64,000 nucleotides of DNA, from contig AOLX01000022.1 of the NCBI GenBank assembly GCA_000336895.1, positions 62,001 to 126,000 on the forward strand, in the 5' to 3' direction. Made by a program: the position numbers and the translations under genes. Source of the DNA: Haloarcula argentinensis DSM 12282. Its GTDB lineage: Archaea; Halobacteriota; Halobacteria; Halobacteriales; Haloarculaceae. The notes beneath the pieces are model-generated. The model had not been told where the DNA came from, made no database searches, and worked only from the letters and a program-made list of their open reading frames with translations. Numbering within the stretch: the first letter of the stretch is position 1; every line of letters starts with the position of its first letter. Below, in pieces: positions 17,933-27,041 of the stretch.

Positions 17933-18264
17933 AGGTCGACGCCTCGGAGTTGGTCCGGGTCCGGGAGGTCACGTCCCGACGCGAACCGCTCGTAGGGCGT
18001 TGCCGGTTCCTCACGTGCCTCGTACCGCTTGGCCGCCTCGCGGACGTGCTTCGGGACATCTGTCGGTTCGAACGGCTCGACGTGCTCGATCTGTATGTCG
18101 AGCCCGTGTTTCTCGTGGAGTCGGAGCGCCTGAAAGGCCCCGAACTCGGTTCCGGAGAACAACGCTGCTCTCCCGAACTGCCGAACGACACAGTCTTCGT
18201 GGGCACGACAGACGTTCCGCAGGTCTCTACGTGCTGCCCGGGAGTACGTGACGACGAGTAGCAC
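17929..18264 (-). CDS. haloarchaeal conserved protein (DUF7855-like)
   Basis: The 111-residue basic-acidic protein begins MLLVVTYSRAARRDLRNVCRAHEDCVVRQFGRAALF, a pattern that suggests a small alpha/beta fold with Arg and Cys at its front. It starts the transcription unit leading to the coiled-coil gene, with which it overlaps by four bases. An AT-rich promoter follows upstream (18265-18300). Function unknown. Confidence 0.78.
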   Translation of the reverse strand: MLLVVTYSRAARRDLRNVCRAHEDCVVRQFGRAALFSGTEFGAFQALRLHEKHGLDIQIEHVEPFEPTDVPKHVREAAKRYEAREEPATPYERFASGRDLPDPDQLRGVDL

Positions 18265-18435
18265 TGGGTAGACATTGTTATAATTACTATAAAATTTTAC
18301 TGAATTGAATGTAGTTTAGTCTGAATACATAGAGAAATCGGAAAGAAATATAGGGGGGAGACAGTCGCGTTCGAGAGTCAGCACTGGCACGAGATATCTG
18401 CTACACCGACAGCGGCTACGGTGCTGGAAAATTCC
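18265..18435 (-). promoter_or_regulatory. AT-rich promoter region of the DUF7855-like gene
   Basis: This 171-base spacer within the mcm-tfb cluster is sharply AT-rich. ATAAAATTTTA around 18288-18299 lies about 28 bases before ATG 18264 and is the best TATA candidate. It separates the mcm/DUF7854-like pair from the downstream genes, so the cluster probably has two or more transcripts. Confidence 0.5.
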
Positions 18436-18708
18436 TTACTCGACGACTGTAACGGTAAATTCGCCGGCATCTGCGACGAGGTCACGAACCCGCTCGCGGG
18501 CCGCTGTCTCGGATGGCGCGAGGACGACGAGGCCATCCACGGCGGCCCCGCCGTTTGCCCGGTAGGCTTGCAGGTCTCCCTCGAACTCAGTCGCATAGGT
18601 CCGGAGCGTCCCGCGAACGTCCCGTTCGAGGTCACTGAGCGACCGCGACCCGGCCTCGAACTCGGCCAGCGCCTCCTCGATATTGCGGAGTGCGGAAATG
18701 CGGTCCAT
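18436..18708 (-). CDS. small protein coupled to mcm (DUF7854-like)
   Basis: This 90-residue acidic protein (MDRISALRNIEEALAEFE...) has two N-terminal helices and a C-terminal alpha/beta part with VVLAPSETAARERVRDLV. Its ATG at 18708 is one base from the mcm stop, so the genes are translationally coupled. Constant linkage to the replicative helicase makes a replication-related role plausible, but this is inference only. Confidence 0.82.
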   Translation of the reverse strand: MDRISALRNIEEALAEFEAGSRSLSDLERDVRGTLRTYATEFEGDLQAYRANGGAAVDGLVVLAPSETAARERVRDLVADAGEFTVTVVE

Positions 18709-18709
18709 A

Positions 18710-20806
18710 TCAGGTTGTCCGAAGGTGATCCGTCCGAGGCTCGTACACCTCACCTTTCTGTTTCAGCTTGTCAATCTCGTGTTCGGCCTTCGACTCGTCG
18801 ATACCGACCTCCTCAGCGCGTTCGATGACCACGTCGGCGGGTGCACCCTCATCGTACTCGTCCTCGATGTCGGAAATGATGCCTTTGATGTTCTGGATAC
18901 GGTCGCGCTGGGTCTTCGACTGGCCGGTCTCGACCACGTCGGCGTCGAACTCGCCGGTCTCAGGATCGACACCGATCTCCTTCAGGCAGTAGTGGGCGAT
19001 GTCGACCGCCCGGTCGGCGTCGGCTTCGTCGACGGTGTCGGAGAGGCGTATACGTGCAGAGGCTTCAGCAAGCCGGACCAGCGCCTCCAGCTTCCGGGCG
19101 GTAACGGGCACCGGCGCGTCCTCGTCCTGGCCCTTCATCCGCAGATCGACGTAGAAATCCTCGATACGGCTCTTTGCCTCCTCGGTCATCGTCGGGAAGC
19201 AGTTGCGCTTGGCGTAGGCGACGTACTTCCGGAGGAGGTCCGGTTCGATTGTCGGTGCGACCTCCTCAGTGACGGTGCCGACCTCCTCCTCGCTGAAGTT
19301 CGAGGTCGGGTTCTCCGTCCGGTGGGTGTGAAGTTCGCCGGCGTAGTTGGTCTGGATGATGTGCTCGGCGAGGTTGCGGTCCTTCTCCTCGTCGGGCTTG
19401 TCCGTCACGGTGAAGATGAGGTCGAACCGCGAGATGAGCGCCGGTTCGAGGTCTATCTGCTCACCGATGGGTTCGTACTGGTCGAAGCGGCCGTACTTGG
19501 GGTTGGCTGCGCCCAGCAGCGAACAGCGGGATTTGAGTGTCGCGTTAATACCGGCCTTGGAGACGCTGATACGCTGCTGTTCCAGCGCCTCGTGCATTGC
19601 CGAACGATCTTCGGGAGACATCTTATCGAGTTCGTCGATAGCGGCGATACCCTGATCAGCGAGCACGAGCGCGCCCGCTTCCAGCGTCCACTGCTGGCCA
19701 TCGCCGAAGTCGTCGCGAACGGCGGCCGCGGTGAGCCCCGCGCTCGATGACCCTTTGCCGGAGGTGTAGACAGAGCGTGGCGCGATATTCTCGATATATG
19801 ATAGCATCTGCGATTTACCCGTTCCCGGGTCTCCTATCAGCAACATATGGAGGTCCCCACGTATTCGAGAGCCGTCAGGTAGCTCCTTCGTCACGCCGGA
19901 GAAGAGCTGGAGCATCATCGCGAGCTTCTCTTTCTCGTAGCCGTAGATAGAGGGGGCAATGGCCCCGACCATCTTGTCGTAGATATCGGATTCGTTGGAG
20001 AGTTCGACGATCTCCTTCTTGTCGGCGTCGGTGATCTCCATGTCCTCGAACTGCTCGTCCTCGATTTCGACGCTGACGCCCTCCATGTAGATGTCGAACA
20101 TCGGGGACTTCTCGTTGTCGTTGCCCCGCTGGTCGAGTTTGAGGATGCCGGTTACGCGGACGTGGTCGCCGGCGGTGACGTGGCCCGTGATGTCGTCCTC
20201 GATGTTGATATCGATTGACTGGGGCGTCTCTCCGCCGCGCAGTCCCTCAGGGGATTCCTGCACGCGGAGCTTCTGGGCGTCGATGAACTGGGACTGGTCG
20301 GTGTTGAGCCGGAACGGCCCCTGGCGCTCACAGCCCTGGCAGTCGTGGGGTTCCTGAAAGTCGCCGGCGGTCTGTGGAATACGCGTGAGTGTTCCACAGC
20401 GCTGGCACTCGAAGGCTGCCTCGATGACTTTCGGGCGGACATCGGTCGCTTTCCGGATGATACCACGGACGGCGACGAGGTTGCCGTGGTGTTCGTGGCG
20501 CAGGTCGCGGATGTCCTCGGATTCGGGGAGGTTCCGGACGCGGACGTGAGCCTGTCCGAGCGAGACATCGACCGGGAGGTCGTACAGTCGAAGGGCCTCC
20601 TCGGCGTACTCTTGGATCTGCTCGGGCTTGGTCCGGTAGTCGTCGGCCAGGTCCGGATCGAAGCGATAGAGGTCGTCCCAGTCGATATACAGCGATTTCT
20701 GGTCGTTCGGGTATTTCTGGGCGAGCTCACCGATCTCGTTGCGGTAGTAGTTGCGGTAGAACTCCTCGAAGCGGTCGATGAGTTCGGTGTTCTCGGCGGT
20801 CGCCAT
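18710..20806 (-). CDS. mcm: replicative DNA helicase MCM
   Basis: MCM forms the hexameric 3'-5' helicase at archaeal forks. The 698-residue protein has the N-terminal domain with zinc-binding cysteines 134/137/156/159, OB fold, and an AAA+ core: Walker A GDPGTGKS (325-332), Walker B IDELDKM (390-396), presensor loop and arginine finger in SRFDLIF. A C-terminal winged helix follows. The length is normal and the usual intein sites (Walker A and downstream) are uninterrupted. ATG 20806 gives the family N-terminus. It is divergent from the BMP lipoprotein gene. Confidence 0.97.
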   Translation of the reverse strand: MATAENTELIDRFEEFYRNYYRNEIGELAQKYPNDQKSLYIDWDDLYRFDPDLADDYRTKPEQIQEYAEEALRLYDLPVDVSLGQAHVRVRNLPESEDIRDLRHEHHGNLVAVRGIIRKATDVRPKVIEAAFECQRCGTLTRIPQTAGDFQEPHDCQGCERQGPFRLNTDQSQFIDAQKLRVQESPEGLRGGETPQSIDINIEDDITGHVTAGDHVRVTGILKLDQRGNDNEKSPMFDIYMEGVSVEIEDEQFEDMEITDADKKEIVELSNESDIYDKMVGAIAPSIYGYEKEKLAMMLQLFSGVTKELPDGSRIRGDLHMLLIGDPGTGKSQMLSYIENIAPRSVYTSGKGSSSAGLTAAAVRDDFGDGQQWTLEAGALVLADQGIAAIDELDKMSPEDRSAMHEALEQQRISVSKAGINATLKSRCSLLGAANPKYGRFDQYEPIGEQIDLEPALISRFDLIFTVTDKPDEEKDRNLAEHIIQTNYAGELHTHRTENPTSNFSEEEVGTVTEEVAPTIEPDLLRKYVAYAKRNCFPTMTEEAKSRIEDFYVDLRMKGQDEDAPVPVTARKLEALVRLAEASARIRLSDTVDEADADRAVDIAHYCLKEIGVDPETGEFDADVVETGQSKTQRDRIQNIKGIISDIEDEYDEGAPADVVIERAEEVGIDESKAEHEIDKLKQKGEVYEPRTDHLRTT

Positions 20807-20888
20807 TTGAGTGGACAGTGGTTATGCCCACTGGCCTAAGAAGGTTCGCAAACCGGGGTGGAACTGAAATGATGCGGCACGAGGGGGA

Positions 20889-20924
20889 ATCAGTATCAGT
20901 ATCAGTATCAGTATCAGTATCAGT
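20889..20924. repeat. hexanucleotide tandem repeat (ATCAGT)6
   Basis: Six perfect copies of ATCAGT run without interruption between the divergent mcm and lipoprotein genes. The array ends about 30 bases upstream of the lipoprotein TATA box and 82 bases upstream of the mcm start. Short perfect arrays are prone to copy-number change. The repeat cannot alter a coding frame here. Confidence 0.9.
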
Positions 20925-20953
20925 GTCGAGAATCGGGGCCAGTAGTTTTTGCT

Positions 20954-20961
20954 GGTATACC
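20954..20961 (+). promoter_or_regulatory. TATA box of the lipoprotein-transducer operon
   Basis: GGTATACC is centred about 29 bases before the GTG at 20986, supporting that start and a leaderless transcript. Confidence 0.45.
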
Positions 20962-20985
20962 TGGTTCACTCAGAGTAGAATAACC

Positions 20986-22137
20986 GTGCGCGATCAAAAA
21001 ATCACAAGGCGTCGACTCCTCGCCAGCGGTAGCGCGGCCGCAACCGCAGCGTTCGCTGGCTGTGCGAGCCGCTTCGAGAATTTCGGAGGGAGCGGAGCAG
21101 GGGACGAGGGTTCCAGCGAGAGCCAGCAAGCGACCGCCAGCGGCATCGACGAGAGCGATGCCGCGGCGACTGTCGGGATGGTATACGCGCTAGGTGGGCT
21201 CGATGACCGCTCGTTCAACGATGCGGCGAACCGCGGCATTCAGCGCGCACGCCTCGATGACGGGGTCGAGTACACGAACCACGAACCGACCAGTGTCGCC
21301 GGGTTCGGCGAAATACAGGCCGAGCTGGCGAGTTCGGCGAACCCGTCATACGACCTGATCTGTTGTATCGGATTTCTGCAGGCTGAAGGGCTATCTGAGG
21401 CTGCATCGGAGTACACGGACCAGCAGTTCATGATCGTCGACTCCGTCGTGGAGGCCGACAATGTGGCGAGTTACGTGTTCCGCGAACACGAGGGGTCGTT
21501 TCAGGCCGGGAACCTCGCTGGGCTGCTCACGACCAGGGATGTCGACCTCGGTGCGGGTGCAACGAACCCGGAAGAGACGACAGTCGGGTTTATTGGCGGC
21601 CTCGACCAGCCACTCATCCACAAGTTCGAAGCCGGCTTCAGAGCCGGCGTCGAGTACGCCAACGGGGACGTTGATGTCCTCACGGAGTATCTCGGGAACT
21701 TCGACGACGTGCAGGGCGCCCGGGACATCGCAGCCGGGATGTACAACGATGGAGCGGACATCGTCTACCACGCGGCGGGTGGCGCAGGTGTTGGCATCTT
21801 CCAGGCCGCGCAGGCCCATGGGCGGTACGCGATCGGAGTGGATTCAGACCAGTCCCGGAGTAATCCCCGGTACGCGGACGTCGTGCTCGCGAGCATGGTC
21901 AAGCGAGTAAACGTCGCAGTCTACGACGCGGCGACAGCGACGGTCGCGGACAACCTCCCCGCTGGTGAGGTCGTTTCTCTCGGGCTTGACAGTGACGGCG
22001 TCGGCATCGTCTATGGGACCTCCCTCGAACCGGCGATTCCCGACGATGTCAGGGAAGCGCTGTCGACGTCGCGGGAGCAGGTCGCCGCCGGCGACATCGT
22101 CGTACCCACTGAGCGCTCTAACACGGGTGGTGCCTGA
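20986..22137 (+). CDS. BMP/PnrA-family substrate-binding lipoprotein (Tat-exported)
   Basis: This 383-residue binding protein has a Tat signal ([19 protein letters not shown]) ending in a lipobox with Cys26 (AGC), then an acidic linker, then a BMP-family (PnrA/Med-like) fold: [50 protein letters not shown] and the GVDSDQS segment. BMP proteins bind nucleosides in bacteria. No ABC permease or ATPase gene follows. Instead its stop overlaps the start of a chemotaxis transducer by one base. It is therefore probably a ligand receptor for taxis rather than transport. GTG 20986 is chosen from the Tat signal and TATA box; the longer frame runs through the repeat array. Confidence 0.9.
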   Translation: MRDQKITRRRLLASGSAAATAAFAGCASRFENFGGSGAGDEGSSESQQATASGIDESDAAATVGMVYALGGLDDRSFNDAANRGIQRARLDDGVEYTNHEPTSVAGFGEIQAELASSANPSYDLICCIGFLQAEGLSEAASEYTDQQFMIVDSVVEADNVASYVFREHEGSFQAGNLAGLLTTRDVDLGAGATNPEETTVGFIGGLDQPLIHKFEAGFRAGVEYANGDVDVLTEYLGNFDDVQGARDIAAGMYNDGADIVYHAAGGAGVGIFQAAQAHGRYAIGVDSDQSRSNPRYADVVLASMVKRVNVAVYDAATATVADNLPAGEVVSLGLDSDGVGIVYGTSLEPAIPDDVREALSTSREQVAAGDIVVPTERSNTGGA

Positions 22138-24467
22138 TGGCGGGCGGTCCACTCGATGGACTGGCGAGTGCACTTGATCGGGTCGCCCCCGAGTTCGTCC
22201 GGCAGCGGTTCGCTGCGAAGTTCGCTGTTGCGTTCCTCGCCGTGTTGCTCGTCATCGCAGGCGCTGGCGCGTTCACGTTTCAGGCGACATCCACGGCAGT
22301 CGAACAACAGACGACCGAACAGCTCGCCGAGACCAGTCAGCTGGAGGGGGACTCTATCGGCTCGTGGGTTGAACAGCAACGCACGCACACACGATCCATT
22401 TCGCAAGGTGAACCGCTCCGGAGCGACCGGCGCGCTGCGGCGTACATCCTGCTGCAGGACCAGCTACTGCCTGACGATGTTGTCAGTATGCACCTCGTAA
22501 ACGATACTCGTGGCGAAGTGGTCGCCAGTACGGAACTCCCACTGGAGGGGCGGTCGCTGTCCGAACTTGACGCGCCGTGGACGGCCGCCGAAGTGCCGGA
22601 GGGACCCGGGAACAACACACAGGTCTGGTCGAGTAGTCGGTCGTACCGCTCACCGGTCCTCAACGACGAACCCGTGATGGCGTTCGCTAGCTCGGTCCCG
22701 AAGCGCGACGGCTCGCACCTCGTCGTCGTCACACGCATCCAGAGTCAGGTCGACCGGCTCAGCGATACTAATTCGACGAAGGAAACCACGATTCTGAACA
22801 CCAACGACGAGACGGTACTGAACATCGACCGCGAGTTCGATGCTGACACCCACAGCGAGAGCCTCGCGGCAATCCGCGATGCGAACGGTACTGCAGCACC
22901 GGTGACAGCGGTTTCGGATGGTCGCGTGTACGCGTTCGCGCCCGTCCCGACCACGAACTGGGTCACGGTGACGAGCCTGGACACGGCGCAGGCGTTCAGT
23001 GTCCGTGACACGGTCGGACAGACGGTCGGACTGCTTGTCCTGCTGGCGCTCGTTTCGTTGTCGGCTGTCGGCCTCGTACTCGGGAAACGCACGGTCGACC
23101 CGCTGAAGCAGTTGCGGGACCGTGCTGAACGCATCGAGGCCGGCGACTTCGATGTCGACCTCTCGACGAACCGCGCCGACGAAATCGGCCGCCTCTACGG
23201 GACGTTCGACGATATGCGGATCTCACTCCAGAACCGCATTCAGGAAGCGGAGGAGGCAGTCGAGGAAGCGAAGACGGCGCGGTCGGAAGCCGAAGAACTG
23301 CGTACAGAAGCGGAGGACGCACGGGCAGAGGCAGAGGAAGCCAGCCAGCGCCTGCAGGAGCGCGCCACCGAGTACAGTGCGGTGATGCAGGAAATCGCTG
23401 ACGGTGACCTCACGAAGCGACTCGACGAGGACGCGGAGGAGACGGCGATGCGGGAAGTCGCAGTCGAGTTCAACGCGATGCTCGACGGGCTCGAAGCCAC
23501 CGTCAGCGAAGTCGCGGCGTTCGCCGACGAAGTCGCGAATGCCACGATCGAAGTCGCGACTGGGGCCGAAGAAATCGAGACGACGAGCCAGACCGTCAGT
23601 GACCGCATACAGGAGATCGCGGACGGCGCTATCAGACAGCACGACGATCTCGAGGAGGCCGCCGCCGAGATGGACGAGCTATCGGCGAGCATCGAGGAGG
23701 TCGCAGCGTCGTCGACGACGGTCGCAGAGACGGCCAGAGAAGCCGTCGACCGTGGCGAAACGGGCCGGGAGGCCGCCGAGTCGGCCATTGACGACATGGC
23801 GGAAATCGAGTCCCGGTCGGCAGACGCGGTCGACCAGATTCTCGCGCTGCAGGAGCGCATGGACGACATCGGCGAGATCGTCGACTTCATCTCGGATATC
23901 GCCGAGCAGACGAACATGCTCGCCCTGAACGCCAACATCGAAGCCGCCCGCGCAGACAAGGACGGCGAGGGCTTCGCTGTTGTCGCCGACGAGGTCAAGA
24001 GCCTCGCAGAAGAGACGAAACAGGCGGCAGCAGAGATCGAAGCCGAAATCGCCGCCGTACAGACGGAGACCGACGAGACTGTCACGGACATCCGCGCGAC
24101 CAGCGACCACATCGACACCGGTGTCGAGACTGTCCGCGAGGCTGCCGACGCGATCGAGGATACCGTCGACGCGATCGAGAACGCCAACGACGGTATCCAA
24201 GAGATTGCGGACGCGACCGAGGACCAAGCCGACGCGACGCAAAGCGTCGTCCACCGCGTCGACGGAGTGTCCGAGATCAGCCAGAACGTGACGGAAGACG
24301 CAGAGCAGGTATCGGCGGCCGCCGAAGAGCAGTCCGCGTCCGTCGCCGAAATCGCACAGAGCGCGGACGAACTACGGGACCGTGCCGACTCGCTGGCTGC
24401 GACCGTCGATCAGTTCGACACCAGCGGCGGCGCGGACGACCACAGCGATACCGACAGCCAGCGATAA
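22137..24467 (+). CDS. Htr-type methyl-accepting chemotaxis transducer
   Basis: The 776-residue transducer has TM1 (about 28-48), an extracytoplasmic sensor domain (50-285), TM2 (about 292-312), a HAMP domain ([22 protein letters not shown]), a long helical bundle and the conserved signalling tip near residue 590 ([19 protein letters not shown]), which contacts CheA/CheW. The terminal part is Ser/Ala/Glu rich, suitable for methylation. The pairing with an upstream binding lipoprotein copies the BasB-BasT and CosB-CosT arrangement of Halobacterium. The BMP family of the lipoprotein suggests a nucleoside-like ligand, not verified. Confidence 0.95.
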   Translation: MAGGPLDGLASALDRVAPEFVRQRFAAKFAVAFLAVLLVIAGAGAFTFQATSTAVEQQTTEQLAETSQLEGDSIGSWVEQQRTHTRSISQGEPLRSDRRAAAYILLQDQLLPDDVVSMHLVNDTRGEVVASTELPLEGRSLSELDAPWTAAEVPEGPGNNTQVWSSSRSYRSPVLNDEPVMAFASSVPKRDGSHLVVVTRIQSQVDRLSDTNSTKETTILNTNDETVLNIDREFDADTHSESLAAIRDANGTAAPVTAVSDGRVYAFAPVPTTNWVTVTSLDTAQAFSVRDTVGQTVGLLVLLALVSLSAVGLVLGKRTVDPLKQLRDRAERIEAGDFDVDLSTNRADEIGRLYGTFDDMRISLQNRIQEAEEAVEEAKTARSEAEELRTEAEDARAEAEEASQRLQERATEYSAVMQEIADGDLTKRLDEDAEETAMREVAVEFNAMLDGLEATVSEVAAFADEVANATIEVATGAEEIETTSQTVSDRIQEIADGAIRQHDDLEEAAAEMDELSASIEEVAASSTTVAETAREAVDRGETGREAAESAIDDMAEIESRSADAVDQILALQERMDDIGEIVDFISDIAEQTNMLALNANIEAARADKDGEGFAVVADEVKSLAEETKQAAAEIEAEIAAVQTETDETVTDIRATSDHIDTGVETVREAADAIEDTVDAIENANDGIQEIADATEDQADATQSVVHRVDGVSEISQNVTEDAEQVSAAAEEQSASVAEIAQSADELRDRADSLAATVDQFDTSGGADDHSDTDSQR

Positions 24468-24689
24468 ACACACCGCGCGTTCGCCCCTGATCGGACTGGC
24501 GACTAGCGCGATGCGATCTCGCGATGGGTTCTTTTTGCACTGTCGCCCGAGGAGTCGCTACGGAGATGGTGGCGATGCCTGGCCGTGGCTACGAGTCTGA
24601 GCAGCGATGGCAGTAAGGGACTGGCAGAACAGGGCGCTGGAAGGTTAGCGGTAGAGGCGACAAAAAGGTCGCTTTCGGTATCGCAGGTA

Positions 24690-24762
24690 TGGGATCGCCC
24701 AGATTTGAACTAGGGGCGCGGGCACCCAAGGCCCGAAGGTTACCAAGCTACCCCACGATCCC
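24690..24762 (-). tRNA. tRNA-Pro (UGG)
   Basis: Read on the minus strand, the 7-base acceptor stem GGGATCG pairs with CGATCCC. The D arm, an anticodon arm CGGGC-loop-GCCCG with loop CTTGGGT (anticodon TGG) and a T arm with TTCAAAT are present. No intron and no encoded CCA are seen. Discriminator base A is at 24690. Confidence 0.95.
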
Positions 24763-24817
24763 GTACTACCCTCTCAATTCGACAGCGTGTAAAGCGTTTC
24801 GTTGCAAGCCGGCCGTG

Positions 24818-26746
24818 TCACGCGGGAGCGAGGCCCCAGAAATACGCGATACCAAGGGTCGTCGCGATGGCGAATACGGCCTGTAGCGGCGCACCGACCT
24901 TCAGATAGTCGGTGAATTGGTACCCACCGGGGCCGTAGACGAGGAGGTTCGTCTGGTAGCCGACCGGCGTCATGAACGCCGTCGATGCGGCGAACGTGAC
25001 GGCGAGGACGAAGGCGAAGGCGTTGGCGTTCAGTTGCTGGGCAGTTTCGATAGCCACCGGGATCATCAGGACGACGGAGGCGTTGTTCGAGATGATGTTC
25101 GTCAGCAGCGCCGTGACGAGATACATCAGACCGAGGACGACGGCGAGGCCGCCACCGGCGGTGAGGATGCTGCCGGCACCCATGACGAACAGCTCTGCGA
25201 GCAGATCAGCGCCGCCAGTTTCCTGCAGGGCGATGCCCAGCGGAATGACGCCGGCGAGCAGGAAGACGACGTCCCACTGGACAGCGTCGTACAGCTCCGG
25301 CGGGCGGAGACAGCCGGTGAGGACCATCGCCAGCGCACCCCCGAGCGCCGAGATGACGATGTGAATCGGGGTCAGCGCCGCGACACCGACGACGGCGGCC
25401 ACGATGCCGATTGCGACAGGGATCTTCGACTGGCGGAAGTCCGGTCGTTCGACCTCCTGGGCGACAATGAAGTCGTTGTTGCGGTTGAGACGGTCGATAC
25501 TGTCTGGGGTGGCCTGCACCAGAAGCGTATCGCCGATGCGGAGTTTGACGTGGTCCATCCGCTGGCGGTACAGTTCCTGCCCGTGGCGAAGTGCCAGCAC
25601 GGTCGCGTCGTAGCGCTGGCGGAAGTTGGTGGAGACAAGCGTCTCGCCGATGAGCGAGGAGCCGGGGGCAACGACGACCTCGACGAGGTTCTTTCGCTCG
25701 GTTGCGGTTTCCAGTTCCGCGTCGTCGACCTCGACCTCGGGAATCACGTCCAGCCCTTCGACATCGAGGAGATCGACGAGCGTGTCCCGGCCCGTCCGAA
25801 TGGCGAAAACGTCACCGGCCCGAATCGCTTTCTGGCCGAACGGTTCGAGGAACGTGCGTTTCTCGCGGACCAGCTGGACGATGTCCACGTCGAACTTCGA
25901 GACTCTGAGCGCCTCCTCGACAGTCTGGCCGATCAGCGGGGAATCTTCGCGGACGACAACTTCGGTCAGGTACTCACCCATCTCGAACTCTTGAGTGAGG
26001 TCCTCTTCGACCGGGATACGCGAGGGGACCAGATAGCGCCCGACAGTGAGCAGATAGATCGTCCCGACGATGGTCACGATGATGCCGAGCTGGGTGAACT
26101 CGAACATGCTGAACGGGCGGCCGATGAGTTCGGACGAGAGCTGCGATGCGAGGATGTTCGTCGAGGTGCCGATGAGCGTCAACATGCCGCCGAACATCGA
26201 GGCGTAGGACAGCGGCAGCAGTAGCTTCGATGGTGAGAGTTTCCCCTTGTGCGCGATATCGGTGACCATCGGCAGGAGGATAGCGACGGCAGCGGTGTTG
26301 TTGATGAACCCGGAGATAGGTGCGACCAGCCCGACGGTCGCACCAAGCTGTTTCGTTTCGCTGTCTCCGGTCAGCGAGGCGATTTTCGCGCCGAGAATCT
26401 GGACGATACCGGTCCGCTGGACGCCGTCTGAGAGAATGAACATCGCCAGCACCGTTATCGTCGCTGTCGAGGCAAAGCCTGAGAGCCCGCGATCCAGCGG
26501 CGAAATCCCATCGCCGGCCTGATGTAACACGTACACCGGTTCGGCGAGCAGCCCGGCATCGGCCGCAAATACCGTCACCGGTTCGGCCAGCATCAGCGCG
26601 ACCATGACGGCGATAGCGGTCACGTCGACTGGCAGCGCCTCCGTCGCAAACAGCACCAGCGCGGCGACGATGACCGCGAACACGAACAACATCCCCGGCG
26701 TGACAGGTGGCAGCGACACGTCTGTCCCCTGCGGAGCCAGTGACAA
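24818..26746 (-). CDS. SLC13/DASS-family permease with two TrkA-C domains
   Basis: This 642-residue membrane transporter has SLC13-type halves of hydrophobic helices (about 1-230 and 430-642) flanking two cytosolic TrkA-C (RCK-C) domains (about 240-330 and 335-420). Each has the LVEVVV-x2-GSSLIGETL-type strand pattern. The conserved SNNASVVLMIPVAIETAQQLN segment (near 565-590) and the VGYQTNLLVYGPGGYQFTDYLKVG end match sodium-sulfate/dicarboxylate symporters. The likely substrates are sulfate or C4-dicarboxylates. Divergent from the zinc-ribbon gene. Confidence 0.9.
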   Translation of the reverse strand: MSLAPQGTDVSLPPVTPGMLFVFAVIVAALVLFATEALPVDVTAIAVMVALMLAEPVTVFAADAGLLAEPVYVLHQAGDGISPLDRGLSGFASTATITVLAMFILSDGVQRTGIVQILGAKIASLTGDSETKQLGATVGLVAPISGFINNTAAVAILLPMVTDIAHKGKLSPSKLLLPLSYASMFGGMLTLIGTSTNILASQLSSELIGRPFSMFEFTQLGIIVTIVGTIYLLTVGRYLVPSRIPVEEDLTQEFEMGEYLTEVVVREDSPLIGQTVEEALRVSKFDVDIVQLVREKRTFLEPFGQKAIRAGDVFAIRTGRDTLVDLLDVEGLDVIPEVEVDDAELETATERKNLVEVVVAPGSSLIGETLVSTNFRQRYDATVLALRHGQELYRQRMDHVKLRIGDTLLVQATPDSIDRLNRNNDFIVAQEVERPDFRQSKIPVAIGIVAAVVGVAALTPIHIVISALGGALAMVLTGCLRPPELYDAVQWDVVFLLAGVIPLGIALQETGGADLLAELFVMGAGSILTAGGGLAVVLGLMYLVTALLTNIISNNASVVLMIPVAIETAQQLNANAFAFVLAVTFAASTAFMTPVGYQTNLLVYGPGGYQFTDYLKVGAPLQAVFAIATTLGIAYFWGLAPA

Positions 26747-26834
26747 AAGGATGGGTCGTTTGCGAGCGCAGGCGTCCGCTCACACCCTGCTCCGGCGGCC
26801 GACGTTTATCCCTGTCCGGGCCGAATTGGTCACA

Positions 26835-27008
26835 ATGAGCCTTTTCAACGATCTCGGTCGAAAAGTCGAGGAGCTGAAACAGGAGGTCGGAAACGCGACC
26901 GACGACGAAGCCACCCACCGGTGTATCGAGTGTGATACGCTCCTCTACACAGACCACGACGAGTGTCCCGAATGTGGGAGCACGTCGGTCATACCCCTGT
27001 CTGACTAG
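26835..27008 (+). CDS. small zinc-ribbon protein
   Basis: This 57-residue protein has a helical N-terminus (SLFNDLGRKVEELKQEV) and a C-terminal double-knuckle zinc ribbon, CIEC and CPEC separated by 11 residues. Such small ribbons are common in haloarchaea, with mostly unknown roles. ATG 26835 is chosen because the upstream frame overlaps the divergent permease. Convergent with the large acidic protein gene. Confidence 0.82.
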   Translation: MSLFNDLGRKVEELKQEVGNATDDEATHRCIECDTLLYTDHDECPECGSTSVIPLSD

Positions 27009-27041
27009 CAACAGCGAGGAACCCGGCCGGAGTCGCGTCGC

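Noticed and set aside
18710..20806. search for an intein in mcm
   Set aside because: Length and motif spacing are normal; Walker A and neighbouring conserved blocks are continuous.
20889..20924. hexamer array considered as CRISPR or intein remnant
   Set aside because: Six-base units without spacers are a simple tandem repeat.
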